DNA of 42,602 nt from assembly GCA_016297415.1 (NCBI GenBank), contig JAEDGQ010000006.1:1-42602 (forward strand), in the 5' to 3' direction. The notes under the pieces were generated by a model that was not told the DNA's origin, searched no databases, and was given only the letters and a program-made list of their open reading frames with translations. The DNA comes from Treponema sp. Its GTDB lineage: Bacteria > Spirochaetota > Spirochaetia > Treponematales > Treponemataceae. Position numbers and translations under genes: made by a program. Position 1 is the stretch's first letter; each line of letters begins with the position of its first letter. Of the stretch, positions 25,086 to 33,955 are shown piece by piece.

Positions 25086-26376
25086 TTTGTTTTCATCTGT
25101 AAAATGGATTTTTTACGTTTCACAACGCTTTTCAAAAGTTGACAGAAAAGGTGGTTCAAAAGTTACATCTTTTCTTGCAAGTCTTGGGATTTGTTTTGGC
25201 GTTATGACTTTGATTACAGTAATTTCTATTATGAACGGATTTCAGATGAGTTTTATTGACTCAATTATGGAAGTAAGTTCATATCATTTAAGGGTTACTG
25301 GTTTTGAACTTGAAAACAGTTATGATTTTGCTTCTTTCTGTCAGAATCATAATGAAATAAAGACAGTTACACCTTTTTACGAAGCTCAGGCTCTTATGGT
25401 AGGTCGTAATGGAAGTCAGGGAGCTAGTTTGATAAGAGCTGTACCTGAAAACATTATGGCTGAAGATGAAGGTTTCAGAAAAGAGGCTGTTGTCTGGTCC
25501 GGTGACTTTGATCTTTCAAAACCTGATTCAATTGTTCTTGGATCAGAACTTGCAAGAAGGCTGGGGTTAAGAACAGGAAGTACTGTAAATCTGTTTGCTC
25601 TCTCTGGCGGAAATGATGTAAATCTTATTTCCAATGACCGTATTTTTACTGTAACAGGAATTGTCCGCACAGGATACGCTGACATTAATGCTTCATATGC
25701 TTTCATTAATATTAATGATGGCATTAAGTATTTTGGATCAGGAGCAAAACTTATTTATGGCCTTAAACTGAATTCAACAAAATCAGATAATCTTGTCAGC
25801 TATGATATTAAAAAACATTTCCCGGAATCTGATGTGGAATCCTGGAAAAGCTATAACAGATCCTTTTTTGGTACACTAAAAATTGAAAAAAATATGCTTA
25901 TGCTTCTTGTATTCATAATCTTTATTGTTGTCGGAATTAACATTTTTAATGGTATGAGGCGACGGGTTTATGAAAGACGGGAAGAGATTAGTATATTAAA
26001 AGCTTTCGGCGGGTCTAACGGAAAGATTCAGTCAATTTTCATAATGCAGGGATTCCTTACAGGCTTTAAGGGGGCAATTCCAGGACTTGTTCTTGGACTT
26101 CTTTTAAGCATGAATATGTCTGGAATATTTCTTATGATGTCTAAAATTGTATACTTTATTCAGCTTTTTATGGTGAAATTGACCATGCCAGCCAGTGCTC
26201 CTTTTGTCCGGGAAAACTCAATGTATATGATTTATGCAAATATTCCACCAAGAGTCTTTGTAAATGAAGTTTTAATAATCACAATTTTTGGTATATTTTC
26301 TTCACTGCTTGCAGCCTGGGCCGCCAGCAGCGGTGTTCTTAAACTTACAGTTGCGGAGGTTATGAGAGATGAGTAG
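25069..26376 (+). CDS. lolC: Lipoprotein-releasing ABC permease (LolC/LolE type)
   Basis: One of two paralogous inner-membrane permeases of the complex that frees outer-membrane lipoproteins for LolA. Typical FtsX/MacB-type topology: one N-terminal membrane segment (about 30-55, VTSFLASLGICFGVM), a large periplasmic domain (about 60-265), then three membrane segments (about 280-435). The segment 'RREEISILKAFGGS' before the second membrane helix is the FtsX/LolE coupling helix. TTG start at 25069 with GAGGAGG about 9 bases ahead. Overlaps lolD by 8 bases. Which of the two is LolC versus LolE is a naming convention here. Confidence 0.9.
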   Translation: MKRPDSLFSSVKWIFYVSQRFSKVDRKGGSKVTSFLASLGICFGVMTLITVISIMNGFQMSFIDSIMEVSSYHLRVTGFELENSYDFASFCQNHNEIKTVTPFYEAQALMVGRNGSQGASLIRAVPENIMAEDEGFRKEAVVWSGDFDLSKPDSIVLGSELARRLGLRTGSTVNLFALSGGNDVNLISNDRIFTVTGIVRTGYADINASYAFININDGIKYFGSGAKLIYGLKLNSTKSDNLVSYDIKKHFPESDVESWKSYNRSFFGTLKIEKNMLMLLVFIIFIVVGINIFNGMRRRVYERREEISILKAFGGSNGKIQSIFIMQGFLTGFKGAIPGLVLGLLLSMNMSGIFLMMSKIVYFIQLFMVKLTMPASAPFVRENSMYMIYANIPPRVFVNEVLIITIFGIFSSLLAAWAASSGVLKLTVAEVMRDE

Positions 26377-27049
26377 TCCTGTCATTACAATTAAAAACCT
26401 TGAAAAAACATATAAAACAGAAAGTGAAACTCTCACAATTTTGAAGAACCTCAATATAGAAATTAATGAAGGTTCAAAATTCGTTGTTGTTGGAGAAAGC
26501 GGTTCTGGAAAAAGTACTTTCCTGAATATTGTAGGTGGTCTTGATAAAGCAACTTCAGGTTCTGTCACTGTTGGTCCATACGAAATTACATCTCTCAATG
26601 AAGCCGGAATTTCAGAATATCGTTCACGGTATCTGGGTCTTATTTTTCAGTTTCATTATCTTCTTAAAGATTTTACAGCCCTGGAAAATGTGTTTCTTCC
26701 TGCATATATGGCAGGTGTACCAAAAAAAGAAGCTATGGAAAAAGCCAGAATTCTCTTAAATGATGTAGGGCTTTCAGACAGAACTGATCATCTTCCAAGC
26801 CAGCTGTCCGGTGGTGAACGTCAGAGAGTTGCCGTAGCCCGTTCCCTCATAAATGATCCGAAAGTAATTCTTGCAGATGAACCTACAGGAAATCTTGATC
26901 CTGCAAATGCTGTTTTGATTGGAGATCTGCTTTTTTCTATGACCGAAAAATACAATAAAACTCTTATTCTTGTTACTCACGATATGAAGCTTGCTGAAAA
27001 GGGAGATTATATTTATTCAATTAAGGACGGTTGCTTTAATGAAAAGTAG
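26369..27049 (+). CDS. lolD: Lipoprotein-releasing ABC ATPase LolD
   Basis: ATPase subunit of LolCDE. 226 residues with Walker A GESGSGKST, Q-loop 'LIFQFHYLLKDFTALENV', signature LSGGERQRVAVA and Walker B VILADEPTGNLD. The Q-loop text 'FHYLL..FTALENV' is the LolD subgroup mark. Overlaps both flanking permease genes, which indicates a coupled unit. Confidence 0.95.
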   Translation: MSSPVITIKNLEKTYKTESETLTILKNLNIEINEGSKFVVVGESGSGKSTFLNIVGGLDKATSGSVTVGPYEITSLNEAGISEYRSRYLGLIFQFHYLLKDFTALENVFLPAYMAGVPKKEAMEKARILLNDVGLSDRTDHLPSQLSGGERQRVAVARSLINDPKVILADEPTGNLDPANAVLIGDLLFSMTEKYNKTLILVTHDMKLAEKGDYIYSIKDGCFNEK

Positions 27050-28388
27050 TGCCTCCTTCCTTTTTGCATACAGAATGCTTTTTCCGAAAACTGGCAGAAA
27101 ATCTAATGCCAGAAGAAGTCTTACGGGAGCTTTTCTCTGTATTGCCATAAGTCTTATTCCTCTTGTAATGGTAATGACTGTCAGTAACGGTATGATTAAG
27201 GGAATTACAAGCCGCATGATTGGCCTTTCAAGCAGTCATCTTTGTGCTGTGCTTCATCCTGATCTTGAAGAAGCAAAATCTTCGGAAAACCTTAAAGCCC
27301 TGGCTCTTAAAATCTCTGAGGCAGAGGGGGTATGCAAAGTTTATCCTGAACTTCAGTCAGTAGGGCTTGCTGCAGGAAAATCAGGAAGAACGGGAGCTCA
27401 CATCAGAGCTGTAAGCAGTAATATTTTTCAGGAAAATCCCGGCTTTTCTACTTTGTTTGAAATTGTAGAATCCACCTCGGATATTACATCCTGTTCTCAA
27501 ATTGTCCTTACACAGGGAAAAAATGCCGTAATCGGAAAAAAACTTGCAGAAATTCTGGACCTGCATGCAGGAGATGATTTTCGCCTTATAACCACAAGAC
27601 TTTTACCAGACGGAAAAATTCTTCCAAAACTTACAAAATTTAAGATTTCAGCTGTTGTTTCAAGCGGTTACCAGGAACTTGATGCCCTCTGGGTTTTTAT
27701 TCCTCTTGAAACCGGCTATTCAATACTTCCCTTAAAAGCTACTCAGGTTATGCTGGGAATTGAAACAGAAGACCCTTTTTCTTACAGTCTTGGAGAAACA
27801 ATGTCCCGGGTTGAACATCTTGTTCCAAACTTTACTAGAGTTTACAGATGGGACGAACTTAATGCTGCACAATATGAAAATTTTTCTTCAACTCAGATGA
27901 TGCTTCTTGTAATTATGCTCCTTATCGTACTTGTTGCCAGCGTAAACATTTCAAGTGCACTTGTAATGCTTGTAATGGAGAGAAGAAAAGAAATCGCTAT
28001 TTTAAAAAGTCTGGGAGCATCTCCTTCTGGAATTACTTTAAGTTTTTTAATTACCGGCATGATTACAGGTGGCATGGGAGTTCTTCTTGGAATTCCTCTG
28101 GGGCTTGTTTGTGCTGTAAATTTTGACAGAATCATTCACTGGCTGGAAGCTGTTTTTACTTTTGCAGGACGATTTTATTTTGTTTTGACCGGTGGAAATC
28201 CTGAACTTGCAGGACAGGTACATCTTCTTGATCCTGCTTTCTATTTGCAGAATATTCCTCTTTCAATTCCTCTTGGGCAGCTGGTAATAATTGGTTGCGG
28301 AACTTTGATTCTTTCTCTGTTGGTAAGTGCTATTCCTGCAATAAAAGCTGGAAGTGAAAAACCTATAGAAACCTTAAGAAAAATTTAA
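27039..28388 (+). CDS. lolE: Lipoprotein-releasing ABC permease (second LolC/LolE paralogue)
   Basis: 449 residues; the ATG at 27039 (AAGGA about 12 bases upstream, inside lolD) is used rather than an upstream in-frame start, since it gives the conserved N-terminus just before the first membrane helix. Same topology as the 25069-26376 protein: one N-terminal segment (about 30-55), a periplasmic domain, then three helices, with the coupling motif 'ERRKEIAILKSLGASPSG'. Overlaps lolD by 11 bases. Having both permeases flank lolD argues for a true LolCDE heterotrimer rather than a MacB-type exporter. Confidence 0.92.
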   Translation: MKSSASFLFAYRMLFPKTGRKSNARRSLTGAFLCIAISLIPLVMVMTVSNGMIKGITSRMIGLSSSHLCAVLHPDLEEAKSSENLKALALKISEAEGVCKVYPELQSVGLAAGKSGRTGAHIRAVSSNIFQENPGFSTLFEIVESTSDITSCSQIVLTQGKNAVIGKKLAEILDLHAGDDFRLITTRLLPDGKILPKLTKFKISAVVSSGYQELDALWVFIPLETGYSILPLKATQVMLGIETEDPFSYSLGETMSRVEHLVPNFTRVYRWDELNAAQYENFSSTQMMLLVIMLLIVLVASVNISSALVMLVMERRKEIAILKSLGASPSGITLSFLITGMITGGMGVLLGIPLGLVCAVNFDRIIHWLEAVFTFAGRFYFVLTGGNPELAGQVHLLDPAFYLQNIPLSIPLGQLVIIGCGTLILSLLVSAIPAIKAGSEKPIETLRKI

Positions 28389-28418
28389 TTATTTGTAAGG
28401 ACAGACCTTTATTCGGGT

Positions 28419-28424
28419 TATAAT
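28419..28424 (+). promoter_or_regulatory. Probable -10 box for the mcsA-mcsB-clpC run
   Basis: A consensus TATAAT (28419-28424) lies 20 bases before the mcsA ATG, in the 56-base gap after lolE. The best -35 candidate, TTGTAA (28393-28398), has a 20-base spacer, which is too long, so only the -10 is convincing. No CtsR-type GGTCAAA direct repeat is present. Confidence 0.4.
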
Positions 28425-28444
28425 AATATAGTCAGGAATTAATT

Positions 28445-28948
28445 ATGATTTGTGATTTTTGTAAAGAAAATGATGCTACAGTATTTCTGGAGATGCATGG
28501 ACCTGCTTCTACGAGAAAACTTAATCTTTGCAGGGAATGTGCTGCAAAGTTAGGTGTAACAGAAGATCCAAAGGCTATAAGTGCACTTTTTCAGGAACTT
28601 TCTGCCAGCGAAAAAAAAGTTAATGATGAAGATAAAAAAGCCTGTCCTGTCTGTGGAACTCAGCTTGGTTTCTTAAAAAGAACAAAACAGGCTGGATGTC
28701 CGGAATGCTATTCAATTTTTAAGGATCAGATCAAAGATATTCTTTCAAAACAGGGAATAAAAGGTCCATATAAAGGTGTAATGCCAAACAGACTTTCAAC
28801 TTTCCGCTCTGTTCTTACAGACCGTATTGCTCTTCAGGCAAAACTTGAAGAATCCATCAAAAACGAAGATTACGAAAAAGCTGCAATTTACAGAGATTAT
28901 TTAAAAGCCCTTGAAAAATCTCCTGTAGCAGGTGGTGAAGATGAATAA
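28445..28948 (+). CDS. mcsA: McsA-like zinc-finger / UVR-domain protein
   Basis: Adaptor that in Firmicutes activates the arginine kinase McsB and helps ClpC. 167 residues with two four-cysteine zinc sites: C3, C6, C29, C32 and C67, C70, C85, C88, then a UVR motif near the C-terminus ('EESIKNEDYEKAAIYRDYL'). All eight cysteines are present, so the fold looks intact. It overlaps mcsB by 8 bases, inside a mcsA-mcsB-clpC order as in Bacillus but without ctsR. Confidence 0.92.
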   Translation: MICDFCKENDATVFLEMHGPASTRKLNLCRECAAKLGVTEDPKAISALFQELSASEKKVNDEDKKACPVCGTQLGFLKRTKQAGCPECYSIFKDQIKDILSKQGIKGPYKGVMPNRLSTFRSVLTDRIALQAKLEESIKNEDYEKAAIYRDYLKALEKSPVAGGEDE

Positions 28949-30065
28949 AGATTCTGAAGTAACAGATACAGGGACATCAGGAGAATGGTACAACAATAAA
29001 GGCTCATACACTGATGTTGTACTTTCTACAAGAGTTCGTTTGGCCCGTAATCTGGCTGATTTTCCTTTTCCTAATAAATTTCGCGCAGATGATTCAGGAC
29101 GTGTTCAGACTCTGGTTTTTGATGCCTTTTCAAAAGGAAAGGGGGCGGACTGCTATCAGACAATAGCTGTACCAAGCCTTCAGTTTCTGGGAGCCCGGAT
29201 GCTTCTTGAAAGGGGGCTTGTAAAAAACAGTACCCTTAAATCTCCTGGTGCCGGCGTAATTATGCGCATAAAAGGGAAAAAAGCCAATTCAGGACTTGTT
29301 TGTACAGTTAATGATACAGATCATGTCAGGGTTTCCTGTTTTGTTCCAGGCTTAAACTGTGAAAAAGCCTTTAATACATGCCGTGAAATTGACGAAAAAC
29401 TGCAGAAAAACCTTCAGTTTGCTGCCAGTTATGATTTCGGGTACCTTACAACGGCTGTAAAAGACAGCGGTTCAGGTATGAAATTAAGTGCCAGGGTTCA
29501 TCTTCCTTCAACTTCTTTTACAGGAATGATTCCCCAGCTTTTTGAAAGTCTTGCTGCAAAAGGAATTGTTGCAGGTCCTGCATTTGGTCAGACTCAGGGA
29601 ACTGGTGCCAGTCTTGGTAATTTTTACCAGCTTTCATCAAATACCAGCGGCATTGAAACTGAAATTGAACAGATTGCTTTTTTTAAGTCCAGCTTAAAAT
29701 CAGTAATTGAGACTGAACGCAAAAATAATGATATAGTACTTCAGAAACGCACAACTGAAGCAGAAGATCTCATATATAAAAGCTATGCAGTTTCAAGGTA
29801 TTCACTGCTTCTTAATCTGAGGGAATCAATTCAGATAATTTCCAATATAAAATGGGGAAAGAATCTGGGAATTATTACCGATATTGAAGATAGTGAGTTA
29901 ACTGCGCTTTCTTATAAAATTCAGGATGCTCATCTTCGTTCTGCCTTAAAAACAGGAGAATTTAATTTTCCTATTGATATTGCAGACGATGAAAACAAAA
30001 AGGTTTCCCGACTCAGAGCTCTTATGATTCAGGACGTTTTTGAACATATTAAAATAACACAGTAA
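28941..30065 (+). CDS. mcsB: McsB-like protein arginine kinase homologue, catalytic residues degenerate
   Basis: Guanido-kinase-fold protein of 374 residues, from the ATG at 28941 (GTG at 28932 rejected: the ATG has GGTGGTGAAG just ahead). The ATP-binding arginine cluster STRVRLAR (29-36) is kept. But the NEEDHLR motif reads NDTDHVR (124-130), so the catalytic Glu is Thr126; the active-site Cys position is A172 (LTTAVKDSGSG instead of LTSCPTNVGTG); the phosphate-binding Arg is K181; and the RGxxGE loop reads GPAFGQ (212-217), losing its Arg and Glu. The C-terminal RDxxRA-type phosphoarginine pocket also looks altered (KVSRLR, 354-359). Fold is clear; kinase activity is doubtful. Comparison is from memory of family motifs. 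Confidence 0.9.
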   Translation: MNKDSEVTDTGTSGEWYNNKGSYTDVVLSTRVRLARNLADFPFPNKFRADDSGRVQTLVFDAFSKGKGADCYQTIAVPSLQFLGARMLLERGLVKNSTLKSPGAGVIMRIKGKKANSGLVCTVNDTDHVRVSCFVPGLNCEKAFNTCREIDEKLQKNLQFAASYDFGYLTTAVKDSGSGMKLSARVHLPSTSFTGMIPQLFESLAAKGIVAGPAFGQTQGTGASLGNFYQLSSNTSGIETEIEQIAFFKSSLKSVIETERKNNDIVLQKRTTEAEDLIYKSYAVSRYSLLLNLRESIQIISNIKWGKNLGIITDIEDSELTALSYKIQDAHLRSALKTGEFNFPIDIADDENKKVSRLRALMIQDVFEHIKITQ

Positions 30066-30079
30066 AAAACCGGAAAATT

Positions 30080-32653
30080 ATGAAAAACTTATCACCTCGT
30101 ACTCAAAAACTTTTTATCCTTGCACAGGAAGAAGGACGTAAATGTGGTTCAACAGAACTGCTTCCGGAACATCTTCTTCTTGCACTTTTAAAATCTGCAG
30201 ATGGCCTTGGTTACATCGTTCTCCAGGATCTTAATCTGAATGTACTTAATTTTCAGCTTTTAATTGAGCAGAGTATTACTCCTCGTGCCTTTGTTTCTGA
30301 AATGTCAGAACTTCCTTCATCCAGACGTCTTCGGACAATGCTGGAAATTGCATCTCTGGAATCAAATACTCTTAGAAATGACTATATTGGCACAGAACAT
30401 CTTCTTATTGCTTCTTCCCGGGAAGAAGGCAGTGCTTCTTTTAAATTTTTTGCCAGGGCAGAAATTGATACTGATATGATTCGTGGAGCCGTAAAAAACG
30501 TACAGAATCATTTTCATTCTTCAGCACAAATCAATCAGGAATCACTTGGAAGTACTGTTCAAAAGCTCCTTTCAAATGGCAGCCAGCTTCCTCCAGGATT
30601 TATTCCACAGACAGAAAGACGAAAAAAAGAAGCTCCACAAGGTTCTTTTATTGCAGAATATGCAAGAGATCTTACAGTTCAGGCAAGGGAAAAGAAACTT
30701 GATCCTGTTGTAGGTCGAGATAAGGAAATTGCCCGTGTAATACAGATTTTAAGCCGCAGAACAAAAAATAACCCTGTTCTTGTTGGGGAACCAGGTGTAG
30801 GAAAAACAGCCATTGCTGAAGGACTTGCACAGAAAATATGCGCTGGAGAAGTTCCTTACAATCTCTTAAAAAAGCGTCTTCTTTCTCTTGATTTAACAGC
30901 TCTTGTTGCCGGTACAAAATACCGTGGTGAATTTGAAGACAGAATGAAAAAAATGATGAAGGAAGTAAAAGAGGACGGAAACATTATCCTTTTCGTAGAC
31001 GAACTTCATACAATTATTGGTGCAGGTGGTCCTGAAGGTTCAATGGATGCCAGCAACATTTTAAAGCCTGCCTTAAGCCGGGGCGAAATTCAGATTATTG
31101 GTGCTACAACAACAAAAGAATACAGAAAATATTTTGAAAAAGACTCAGCACTCGAAAGAAGATTTCAGGTTGTAAAGGTAATGGAACCTCAGATGCAGGA
31201 TACAATTGAGATTCTTAAAGGTCTGAAATCAAAATATGAAGAGTTTCATGGTGTTGTCTACGAGGATGATGTAATTCCTGCAATTGTTAAATTTTCAGAA
31301 CGATATATTCCTGAAAGATTCCTCCCGGATAAAGCAATTGATATTCTTGATGAAGCAGGAAGTGCTAAAAAAATCAGTGAACAGAAACGTCCTCACGAAC
31401 TTGAAGAACTTGAAAAAGCAATTGACCAGCTCAGTAATGAAAAAAAGGAACTTGTTGCAAAGCAGAACTACGAAAAAGCTGCTGAAGTAAGAGACAAAGT
31501 AAGGGATTTAAAAACCCGCCTTGAAGCCTTCTCAAATTACTGGCAGAGCAACGGTACTTCTCAGAAACGTGTAGTTACAGTTGATGACATCACAAGAATC
31601 ATTGCCTCCATGACAGGAATTCCTCTGGAACATCTTGATGCAAACGAAAGCAGAAAACTTCTGGCTATGGAAGAAGAACTGCACAAAAGCGTTATTGGTC
31701 AGGATGAAGCTGTTAAAGTACTTTCAAGTGCAATCCGCCGCAGTCGTGCAGGAGTAAGTTCAACAGACAGACCTTTAGGTTCTTTTATTTTCCTTGGTCC
31801 AACAGGTGTCGGAAAAACACAACTGGCAAAAACTCTTGCCCAGTTCCTTTTCGGTTCAAAAGATGCCCTTATTCGTGTAGACATGTCGGATTACATGGAA
31901 AAACACAATGCCAGCCGCCTTGTAGGAGCGCCTCCTGGTTATGTAGGCTTTGACGAAGGTGGTGTACTTACAGAAAAAGTAAGGCAGCATCCATACAGTG
32001 TTGTTCTCCTGGACGAAATTGAAAAAGCTCATCCAGATGTATTTAATCTCCTTCTCCAGCTTCTTGAAGAAGGGGAATTAAGTGATAATCTGGGACACAC
32101 AGTAAATTTCCGTAACACAGTAATCATTATGACAAGTAATGCAGGTGCCCGTGAAATTACAACAGAGCATCGTCTCGGTTTCTCTTCACTGGAGGAAGGA
32201 GTACTTCCTTACAGCCAGATTAAAGCTGGTGCCATGGAAGAATTAAAAAGAATCATGCGTCCTGAACTTCTTAACCGTGTTGATGATGTAGTTGTTTTCG
32301 ATGCCCTTAACAGAAAGCAGATTTCACAGATTCTTGATATTCAGATTGGCGAACTTGAAACCCGTCTTTCAGAAAAAGAACTTAAACTTAAAATTAAGCC
32401 TAAGGCCAGAGAATATCTCCTTGATAACGGATACGATCCAAGTCTGGGAGCCCGTCCAATGCGCCGTCTGATTCAAAATGAGATTGAAGAACAGCTTTCA
32501 ATCCTTATTCTCCAGGGTCAGGATCAGTTAAGCAGGAATGTAATTGTAGATCTGAAAAAAGACAAAATTGCAGTTTCTTTTGATATTCCTGGAACTAAAA
32601 AAACTTTATCAGAATTAAAAACAAAACAAAAAGTACAGAAAGTGGAAGTGTAA
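30080..32653 (+). CDS. clpC: ClpC-type AAA+ unfoldase
   Basis: ATP-dependent unfoldase that feeds substrates to ClpP. 857 residues: a double Clp-N domain (about 1-145) with E30 in LLPEHLLLALL and E106 in YIGTEHLLIAS, equivalent to the two B. subtilis Glu residues (E32, E106) that bind phosphoarginine; AAA-1 with Walker A GEPGVGKT (about 237); a short middle domain with a UVR-like motif (QNYEKAAEVRDKVRDLK, about 455-470) typical of ClpC; AAA-2 with Walker A GPTGVGKT (about 573). The LGF segment in HRLGFSS is a plausible ClpP-docking loop. Follows mcsB by 14 bases; avtA follows after 3 bases. Confidence 0.96.
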   Translation: MKNLSPRTQKLFILAQEEGRKCGSTELLPEHLLLALLKSADGLGYIVLQDLNLNVLNFQLLIEQSITPRAFVSEMSELPSSRRLRTMLEIASLESNTLRNDYIGTEHLLIASSREEGSASFKFFARAEIDTDMIRGAVKNVQNHFHSSAQINQESLGSTVQKLLSNGSQLPPGFIPQTERRKKEAPQGSFIAEYARDLTVQAREKKLDPVVGRDKEIARVIQILSRRTKNNPVLVGEPGVGKTAIAEGLAQKICAGEVPYNLLKKRLLSLDLTALVAGTKYRGEFEDRMKKMMKEVKEDGNIILFVDELHTIIGAGGPEGSMDASNILKPALSRGEIQIIGATTTKEYRKYFEKDSALERRFQVVKVMEPQMQDTIEILKGLKSKYEEFHGVVYEDDVIPAIVKFSERYIPERFLPDKAIDILDEAGSAKKISEQKRPHELEELEKAIDQLSNEKKELVAKQNYEKAAEVRDKVRDLKTRLEAFSNYWQSNGTSQKRVVTVDDITRIIASMTGIPLEHLDANESRKLLAMEEELHKSVIGQDEAVKVLSSAIRRSRAGVSSTDRPLGSFIFLGPTGVGKTQLAKTLAQFLFGSKDALIRVDMSDYMEKHNASRLVGAPPGYVGFDEGGVLTEKVRQHPYSVVLLDEIEKAHPDVFNLLLQLLEEGELSDNLGHTVNFRNTVIIMTSNAGAREITTEHRLGFSSLEEGVLPYSQIKAGAMEELKRIMRPELLNRVDDVVVFDALNRKQISQILDIQIGELETRLSEKELKLKIKPKAREYLLDNGYDPSLGARPMRRLIQNEIEEQLSILILQGQDQLSRNVIVDLKKDKIAVSFDIPGTKKTLSELKTKQKVQKVEV

Positions 32654-32656
32654 AAA

Positions 32657-33955
32657 ATGAATTTCAGTGATTTTGGAAATAAACTTTGCGGAGAATCCGG
32701 TATTCTTCAGCTTATGGATGATCTTGGTAAACCTCTCCCAAAAGGAGTAAAACCATACCGTCTCGGAGGCGGTAATCCGGCACAGATTCCGGAAATCCAG
32801 GCAATGTACCGTCAGCAGATGGAAAAAATCATGTCCAGCGGAGATGAATTTGAAAATTTAATCGGATATTATGACAGCCCTCAGGGCCGCATGAGTTTTA
32901 TTGAAACAGTTGCCGGTTACCTTTCAAAAACTTACGGATGGAAAATTGGACCTGAAAATGTTGCTGTCTGCAATGGCAGTCAAAGTGCCTGTTTCTATCT
33001 TTTTAATCTTCTTTCCGGCACTTTTACAGAAAACGGAAAAAAACTGAAGAAAAAAATTATTTTTCCTCTTGCCCCGGAATATATCGGATATGCAGATCAG
33101 GGAATCGAAAAGGACACTTTTGTAAGTATTCCATCAACCTTTGAGGAAAATGATAACAATACATTCAAATATCATCCTGATTTTCAACTTCTGGAAGAAT
33201 ATCTTTCAAAGCATTCAGATATTGGAGCAATGTGTGTAACTCGTCCAACAAACCCCACAGGAAACGTTCTTACAGACGAAGAAATCCGCCGGTTGTCGTC
33301 CCTTTGCAAAAAATACGGATTCCCCCTTATTATTGATAATGCCTATGGACTTCCATGGCCAAACATCATTTTTACAGACCATGCAAGTCCTTACTACGAC
33401 GACAATGTAATTTTAAGCATGAGCCTCAGCAAAATCGGACTTCCATCTCTCCGCACCGGAATCATTATTGCACCGGCACCAATTGTAACAGCCCTTGGAA
33501 ATCTCAATGCAATTGCAGCTCTGGCTTCAGGTTCTGTTGGACAGGCACTTGCAATGCCTTTAATCAAATCCGGCATTCTTGTAGAAAAAGCCCGTGATTT
33601 TGTCCGTCCTTACTATGAAACAAAAGCAAAAAAAGCTGTAGCCGCATTCCACAAGTATTTTGCAGGCACAAATTACGCCGTTCATTTAAGTGAAGGTTCA
33701 ATTTTTCAGTGGATTTTAATGAAAAACCTGAAGATTACAACCAAAGAATTCTATGCAGAACTTAAAAAACAGGGTGTCCTTACAGTTCCTGGAGAATATT
33801 TCTTCTTCGGAAACCATCTTGAGGGAGGCCTGCCACCTCTGGAAAATCATCCACATTATTCAAAGTGTCTTCGCATTAATTACGCAGGACCAGAAGAGGA
33901 GGTGGATGAAGGAATCCGTCTTATTGCAGAAACTTATAAAAAGTTCAGCCGTTAG
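32657..33955 (+). CDS. avtA: Valine-pyruvate aminotransferase
   Basis: PLP fold-type I aminotransferase that links valine/2-oxoisovalerate with alanine/pyruvate. 432 residues with family text close to E. coli AvtA: RLGGGNPAQIPE at about 36, NGSQSACFYLFNLLSG, FPLAPEYIGYADQG, RPTNPTGNV, and the PLP-lysine segment SMSLSKIGLPSLRTG. The gene begins three bases after clpC, so it is the fourth gene of that operon even though it is metabolic. The stop codon (TAG) lies within the left end of the GC-rich repeat at 33950-34054. Confidence 0.95.
   Translation: MNFSDFGNKLCGESGILQLMDDLGKPLPKGVKPYRLGGGNPAQIPEIQAMYRQQMEKIMSSGDEFENLIGYYDSPQGRMSFIETVAGYLSKTYGWKIGPENVAVCNGSQSACFYLFNLLSGTFTENGKKLKKKIIFPLAPEYIGYADQGIEKDTFVSIPSTFEENDNNTFKYHPDFQLLEEYLSKHSDIGAMCVTRPTNPTGNVLTDEEIRRLSSLCKKYGFPLIIDNAYGLPWPNIIFTDHASPYYDDNVILSMSLSKIGLPSLRTGIIIAPAPIVTALGNLNAIAALASGSVGQALAMPLIKSGILVEKARDFVRPYYETKAKKAVAAFHKYFAGTNYAVHLSEGSIFQWILMKNLKITTKEFYAELKKQGVLTVPGEYFFFGNHLEGGLPPLENHPHYSKCLRINYAGPEEEVDEGIRLIAETYKKFSR

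Noticed and set aside
28389..28444. CtsR or CIRCE operator ahead of mcsA
   Set aside because: No GGTCAAA-type direct repeat and no TTAGCACTC-type inverted repeat is present.
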